Shown piece by piece: positions 61,401-64,000 of a stretch of 64,000 bases of DNA. The DNA is from Corallium rubrum (Eukaryota > Cnidaria > Anthozoa > Scleralcyonacea > Coralliidae), in assembly GCA_964035015.1 (NCBI GenBank), contig OZ035999.1, positions 4,901,627 through 4,965,626 on the forward strand, given 5' to 3'. Position 1 is the first letter of the stretch. Each line of letters starts with the position of its first letter. The notes beneath the pieces are model-generated. The model made no database searches and had not been told where the DNA came from. It worked only from the letters and a program-made list of their open reading frames with translations. The position numbers and the translations under genes are program-made.

Positions 61401-61413
61401 TGATACTAAACAT
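49470..61413 (-). CDS. SSR1: Translocon-associated protein subunit alpha (SSR1/TRAP-alpha)
   Basis: Complete minus-strand gene, 293 residues (human about 286). Coding exons from 5' to 3': 61413-61338, 53711-53596, 52224-52165, 51939-51834, 51292-51165, 50726-50682, 50551-50385, 49795-49717, 49574-49470, with phases consistent throughout. Residues 1-25 are a cleavable signal peptide ([17 protein letters not shown]). Next is the hallmark acidic luminal stretch, then the conserved core [20 protein letters not shown] and RYPQDY, two N-glycosylation sites (NFT about 162, NET about 217), one membrane span (about 234-258) and a short cytosolic tail with [21 protein letters not shown] binds the Sec61 translocon at the ER membrane and helps start translocation of some proteins. 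The tail stops earlier than the human basic tail. Confidence 0.93.
50922..51036. mobile_element. Palindromic element, about 115 bp
   Basis: AAAGCAGTCACGAGGTGTAT, TCTCATGTACCACGTGAT and mirrored ATCACATGGTACATGAGAAC, ACACCTCGTGACTCCGCTTT, in an SSR1 intron. Confidence 0.75.
51503..51640. mobile_element. Palindromic element, about 135 bp
   Basis: AATATGAATTTTATCTTC then CAATATTTTAC, mirrored by GTAAAATATTG and GAAGATAAAATTCATAT, in an SSR1 intron. Confidence 0.7.
52400..53388. mobile_element. Non-autonomous pogo/Tigger-like transposon, 989 bp
   Basis: Ends CAGTAGAACCTGAGTTTTAC and GTAAAACTCAGGTTCTACTG are exact inverses, flanked by TA on both sides (52398-52399, 53389-53390). CAGTAGAACC ends and TA targets are typical of the pogo group of Tc1/mariner. 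Sub-terminal GACCACC and GGTGGTC blocks recur. No transposase frame remains. In the SSR1 intron between exons 53596 and 52224. Confidence 0.85.
53850..54409. other. SSR1 intron 1, stretch before the minisatellite
   Basis: A+T-rich sequence with TGCAATTTTCATAAAAAAATT-like inverted words near 54050-54150. Nothing recognised. Confidence 0.4.
54410..55563. repeat. Minisatellite with a roughly 35-bp unit, left block
   Basis: About 33 head-to-tail copies of a roughly 35-bp A+T-rich unit built from TTGATAGACAATCAATTATT and GGCCATATAATCATC, with small variants (GGCTATATA, TAAACTATC, lost TATT). Lies in SSR1 intron 1. The left edge is more diverged and unit length is less regular. The block is cut by the hAT insertion and resumes at 59679. 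Confidence 0.95.
55564..59678 (+). mobile_element. hAT-superfamily DNA transposon, 4115 bp, with 8-bp target duplication
   Basis: The left end starts CAGGGGCGGATTTTC and the right end finishes GATCCGCCCTTG, its imperfect inverted complement; the outer CAGGG is usual for hAT elements. The element is flanked on both sides by AAACTATC (55556-55563 and 59679-59686), a perfect 8-bp duplication. It interrupts the minisatellite in SSR1 intron 1, and removing it with one copy of the duplication restores a repeat unit. G-rich and C-rich strings lie just inside both ends. It carries the broken transposase at 56349-59009; the right third (59010-59600) is A+T-rich without genes. Confidence 0.93.
56349..59009 (+). 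pseudogene. Broken ZMYM1-like hAT transposase
   Basis: Exon 56349-56400 starts [15 protein letters not shown] and joins in phase 1 to 56626 onward. The coding blocks then give an Asp/Glu/Arg-rich stretch, a TTF/BED-type zinc finger (FCFVCKNFG, then [10 protein letters not shown]), the hAT core motifs ([38 protein letters not shown]) and the C-terminal dimerisation block with [13 protein letters not shown]. The frame is disrupted: a frame change near 57410, a stop near 57621, another stop at about 58112 and a frame change near 58630. It is therefore not an active gene as read. ZMYM1-like names in animal genomes usually reflect this transposase. Confidence 0.88.
59679..60752. repeat. Minisatellite, right block
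   Basis: Continuation of the array from 54410-55563 after the hAT element, about 31 units. It includes a run of short units missing TATT near 59704-59880. Several multi-unit blocks recur in both halves (for example TAGACAATC then TAAACTATC alternation), indicating spread by duplication of groups of units. Confidence 0.95.
60753..61337. other. SSR1 intron 1, start portion
   Basis: From the end of the minisatellite to the donor of exon 1. No repeat ends or coding similarity seen. Confidence 0.4.
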
Positions 61414-62277
61414 GATTCGATACAGCCTAGTGCCTTCCTTCGCCAAGGATCGAACTGGATTGTGTTTTCTCCTCAAACTTTACTCCAGCTTCGGCTGGAA
61501 CATCGAACAAAAGGAGCGCTTTGATTTCAGGTCAACTCCAAAACAATGAGCAGTCAAGCAATAGTTTTCTGCTGGTCAGCGGTTTGAAAATTGAGCAGCC
61601 GAGACAAGGCCTGAAAACTAGTTTAAAAACCTGATCACAAATTATTTTTTTATATGCTTATCTGTGGTGAACAGTTTTCGCTATAGAAGATATATTTAGC
61701 GAAGAGAAGATCTATACAGATTTCAGGACTTACTAATCTAGACAAAATCAACCGGGGAGGAAGGAGACCTGGAAACTACTTTAATGAGATCACGCCCACC
61801 TATTATGACGTCATAATTACATACAATAGCTTATTAGTGGCACGTGGACGATATACCGATGAACAGGATGGGCAAGTGTCAGAGCAAAAGAAAATCTGAA
61901 TACTACCTACAAGAAGAAACGTAAGGTTTTGTTAGTTCTTGCTGTACAAGCTCTCGTTAGATTTCGAATAATTATTATGGAACAGTGAACTGTGGAGATT
62001 AAGACCCCGTTTTCACGATGTCGGTACAATTTGAAAACGGAACAAAATCATGCCGGTTTAACGTGTGACTATTCTCTTCCAATGACAATTGAGAATTCGA
62101 AGACTTTGTGAATACTGCAGACCCGAATACTGTGGTCGTATATATCGATTGTTACAGTCATCAAACTGTTATACGGCACGGACGTTTACACCATACCGGT
62201 TAGTGTTCCGTTTTCATTTCATGCCGTCCAGGAACCCGTCTTCATGAACCATACCGGACAAGTAGAGAAAACTAACT
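61414..62277. promoter_or_regulatory. SSR1: SSR1 upstream region (inferred 5' UTR and promoter)
   Basis: Sequence directly upstream of the SSR1 start codon (minus strand). By position it should hold the 5' UTR and promoter, but I see no decisive TATA or initiator. At 62000-62230, a CCCGTTTTCACGATGTCGG block and mirrored GTTCCGTTTTCAT words suggest a MITE remnant. Confidence 0.3.
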
Positions 62278-62349
62278 TGGCCCGGCCGGGATTCGAACCC
62301 GTGACCTTCGGTTTACTAGTCCGATGCTCTACCAATTGAGCGCCAGGTC
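62278..62349 (-). tRNA. tRNA-Thr(AGT)-like sequence, probably pseudogene or SINE head
   Basis: 72 nt on the minus strand: D-arm region GCTCAATTGGTAGAGC, anticodon loop CTAGTAA (AGT), T-arm GGGTTCGAATCCC and 3' end CCGGGCCA. The acceptor stem pairs at six of seven positions, but one base seems missing between acceptor and D arm and one T-stem pair is wrong. It is more likely a tRNA-derived relic than a working gene. Confidence 0.4.
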
Positions 62350-62638
62350 AACTTGGGAGCTGGTGGTCGAAAACTCTGAAGTCTTGCTTCAGTTGCTTAC
62401 TTGCGCATTACAAACTCGAACTTAGAAACTCCAGCTACAAACTAACAAAACTAAAATAATTAACTTCAAAAAACCCAAGCTGAAAGTACTAAGGTATTCT
62501 AATTATTAAGAAGCGTAACTTTTTAGTTTATAACTTTGTTATTATCTTTTTTTGCGCTCACCACATTTGAAAGAAGGCGCATTTTTCTTGCAACTTCCAA
62601 AGTATAACGGTTATATATTGCAAATACAAGACAGAAGG

Positions 62639-63003
62639 CAGGGGCTCTGGAAGTAGCGGGTGCATCCGGGAGTCCGGACACCCGCACTTTCTGGACTGTG
62701 AGTGTCCTACATAAGGACACCCACAATATTTTAGCAAATTTTAAACGAATTGATAATTGCATGGTGTTGTTGAATGTTGACGCGAAGTACATCTTTTTGG
62801 GTTTTTTATACATACCTTTTTTTTTTTCTTTTTTTTTTTTTAAAAGTTCTTGAAGTTGTTGTGAACTTGTGATGTTATCTTGTATGTTGTGTATATATAG
62901 TTATTAGTTATCTATTATATTCCCTGAAGGGCGTGGGGCCCTGTTTACGGCATTCTGCGAGACGCAGGACACCCACAACTTTGAAAAGCTTCCAGAGCCC
63001 CTG
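62639..63003. mobile_element. hAT-type MITE family F, copy 2 (inverted)
   Basis: Ends CAGGGGCTCTGGAAGTAG and AAGCTTCCAGAGCCCCTG. Flanks ACAGAAGG (62631-62638) and ACAGAATT (63004-63011) agree at six of eight positions. The interior matches 24119-24623 in reverse, shorter, with a T-rich stretch near 62818-62842. Confidence 0.8.
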
Positions 63004-63399
63004 ACAGAATTAGGTGTTACATGCACGAGACAATTTTCCTGCAAATTGCCTGGTGAATCATGTAGTCATTTTGTCCTTAAGATAGATCGTGTGCGTCTTT
63101 TCAGTATCAATTTGTATTAACAGAAATCGTTGCAAGACCAGATTTAGGAGAGGTATTTCATTGTGCAGTTTCAAAAATCCCTTACATTGTTGCCGCAATC
63201 TTTTCAAAAAGTAGACCTTGATTCTGCTTCTGCAACGTCTACTGCAACAAAAATGTTTCCACTTGCATGCCAGACTGGGTGACTGTGGGATTTGGTGCAC
63301 CAGGCAATTACTCTCACAACAAAATTGCGCGAGATAAGTTACACGAAAAAACTGCGTAGTAACACCACATGGCAGGTATCTAGACATATATTAAAAGAT

Positions 63400-63495
63400 T
63401 GAAATATAGTAAGGTTAGATATACTGCCGAAACAGAGAACGTAGGAGTCTAACGTTTCAAGCGAAGGCCCTTCATCAGAGAGAAACGAAAGAGTA
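63400..63495 (-). mobile_element. Penelope-like terminal motif, minus strand
   Basis: On the minus strand: TCTCTGATGAAGGGCCTTCG, CTTGAAACGTTAGACTCCTA, then GTTCTCTGTTTCGGCAG. Same block as 27480-27590 and 42184-42690. The end of the window (63496-64000) may belong to the same element; no other feature is recognised there. Confidence 0.5.
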
Positions 63496-64000
63496 AACAA
63501 ACAACGAGCTTATATACGAAAGGTAATCATGTGACCAAAAATAAGCCAATCAGATAAAAATGACAATAACAAATTGATGAGATGTGAAAAATTTGCCAAT
63601 CAAATCAAAATAACAATAACAATAACAAATCGATAATGAGATGCGAAAGACATTTGCTATTCATACCGTCGATGAGCAAGAATGAGGGTGTGTAAGAGGG
63701 AGGGGGTGTAAAAAGGATGAGCGAGAGTAAAAATAGATAAATATATAAAGTGAAAACGCTGTTTATGTCCGCCCTTTGTGCTTTGTTTTAACAGAATCGA
63801 TTTGGAAAAGACTTTGCAGTCGTGCTTGAATGAAAAAGATGAATACAAAGAAAAATACGAAACTTGCAATCGGTGAGCACAACTTACAATGCGATAAGCA
63901 CAATTTTAAAGATTGCAGGAGGCAGTATATGTCATATGTAATATTCACTCTTGTTTGGTGAGCAAAAAGATAAGCCAATAGTCCATCAAAATATTACATT

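Noticed and set aside
62523..62813. 96-residue minus-strand frame
   Set aside because: Covers hAT-type MITE family F and its flank; a similar frame at 24301 comes from the other MITE copy.

Overview
This is intron-rich animal DNA, rich in A+T and crowded with small inverted-repeat transposons (MITEs), SINEs and simple repeats. Introns are GT-AG and the genes are animal families. An invertebrate is clear; a cnidarian such as a coral or anemone is my best guess, but nothing here proves the phylum.

Three protein-coding genes can be assembled exon by exon with continuous reading frame. (1) Plus strand, 1-35135: a TDRD12-like germline piRNA-pathway protein, missing only its 5' end. I read 42 exons giving 5955 coding bases, exactly 1984 codons plus stop. 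Domain order is N-terminal Tudor remnant, disordered Ser/Pro repeat region, degenerate DEAD-like helicase, CCCH zinc finger, Tudor, a second extended Tudor, six armadillo repeats, acidic linker, CS (p23-like) domain and acidic tail. The armadillo block is the most unusual feature of the window. (2) Minus strand, 45917-38217: a 481-residue protein with a coiled coil and four EF-hands, family not recognised, 13 coding exons, tail to tail with TDRD12. (3) Minus strand, 61413-49470: SSR1 (translocon-associated protein alpha), 293 residues in 9 exons, complete.

The remainder is repeats. TDRD12 introns hold 5S-rRNA-derived SINEs, tRNA-derived SINEs, palindromic elements carrying two facing tRNA-like units, several MITE families present in 2-3 copies within the window, truncated non-LTR retrotransposon tails, and long micro- and minisatellites, including 72 perfect TTCG units. 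SSR1 intron 1 (about 7.6 kb) is a minisatellite with a roughly 35-bp unit, split by a 4115-bp hAT transposon with a perfect 8-bp target duplication and a broken ZMYM1-like transposase. Many of the long open frames in the window are translations of repeats and were left out.

Together: TDRD12 is expected to act with PIWI proteins in nuage to make secondary piRNAs against transposons, and it sits in a locus packed with such elements. SSR1 is ER housekeeping. The EF-hand protein is an unassigned calcium sensor.
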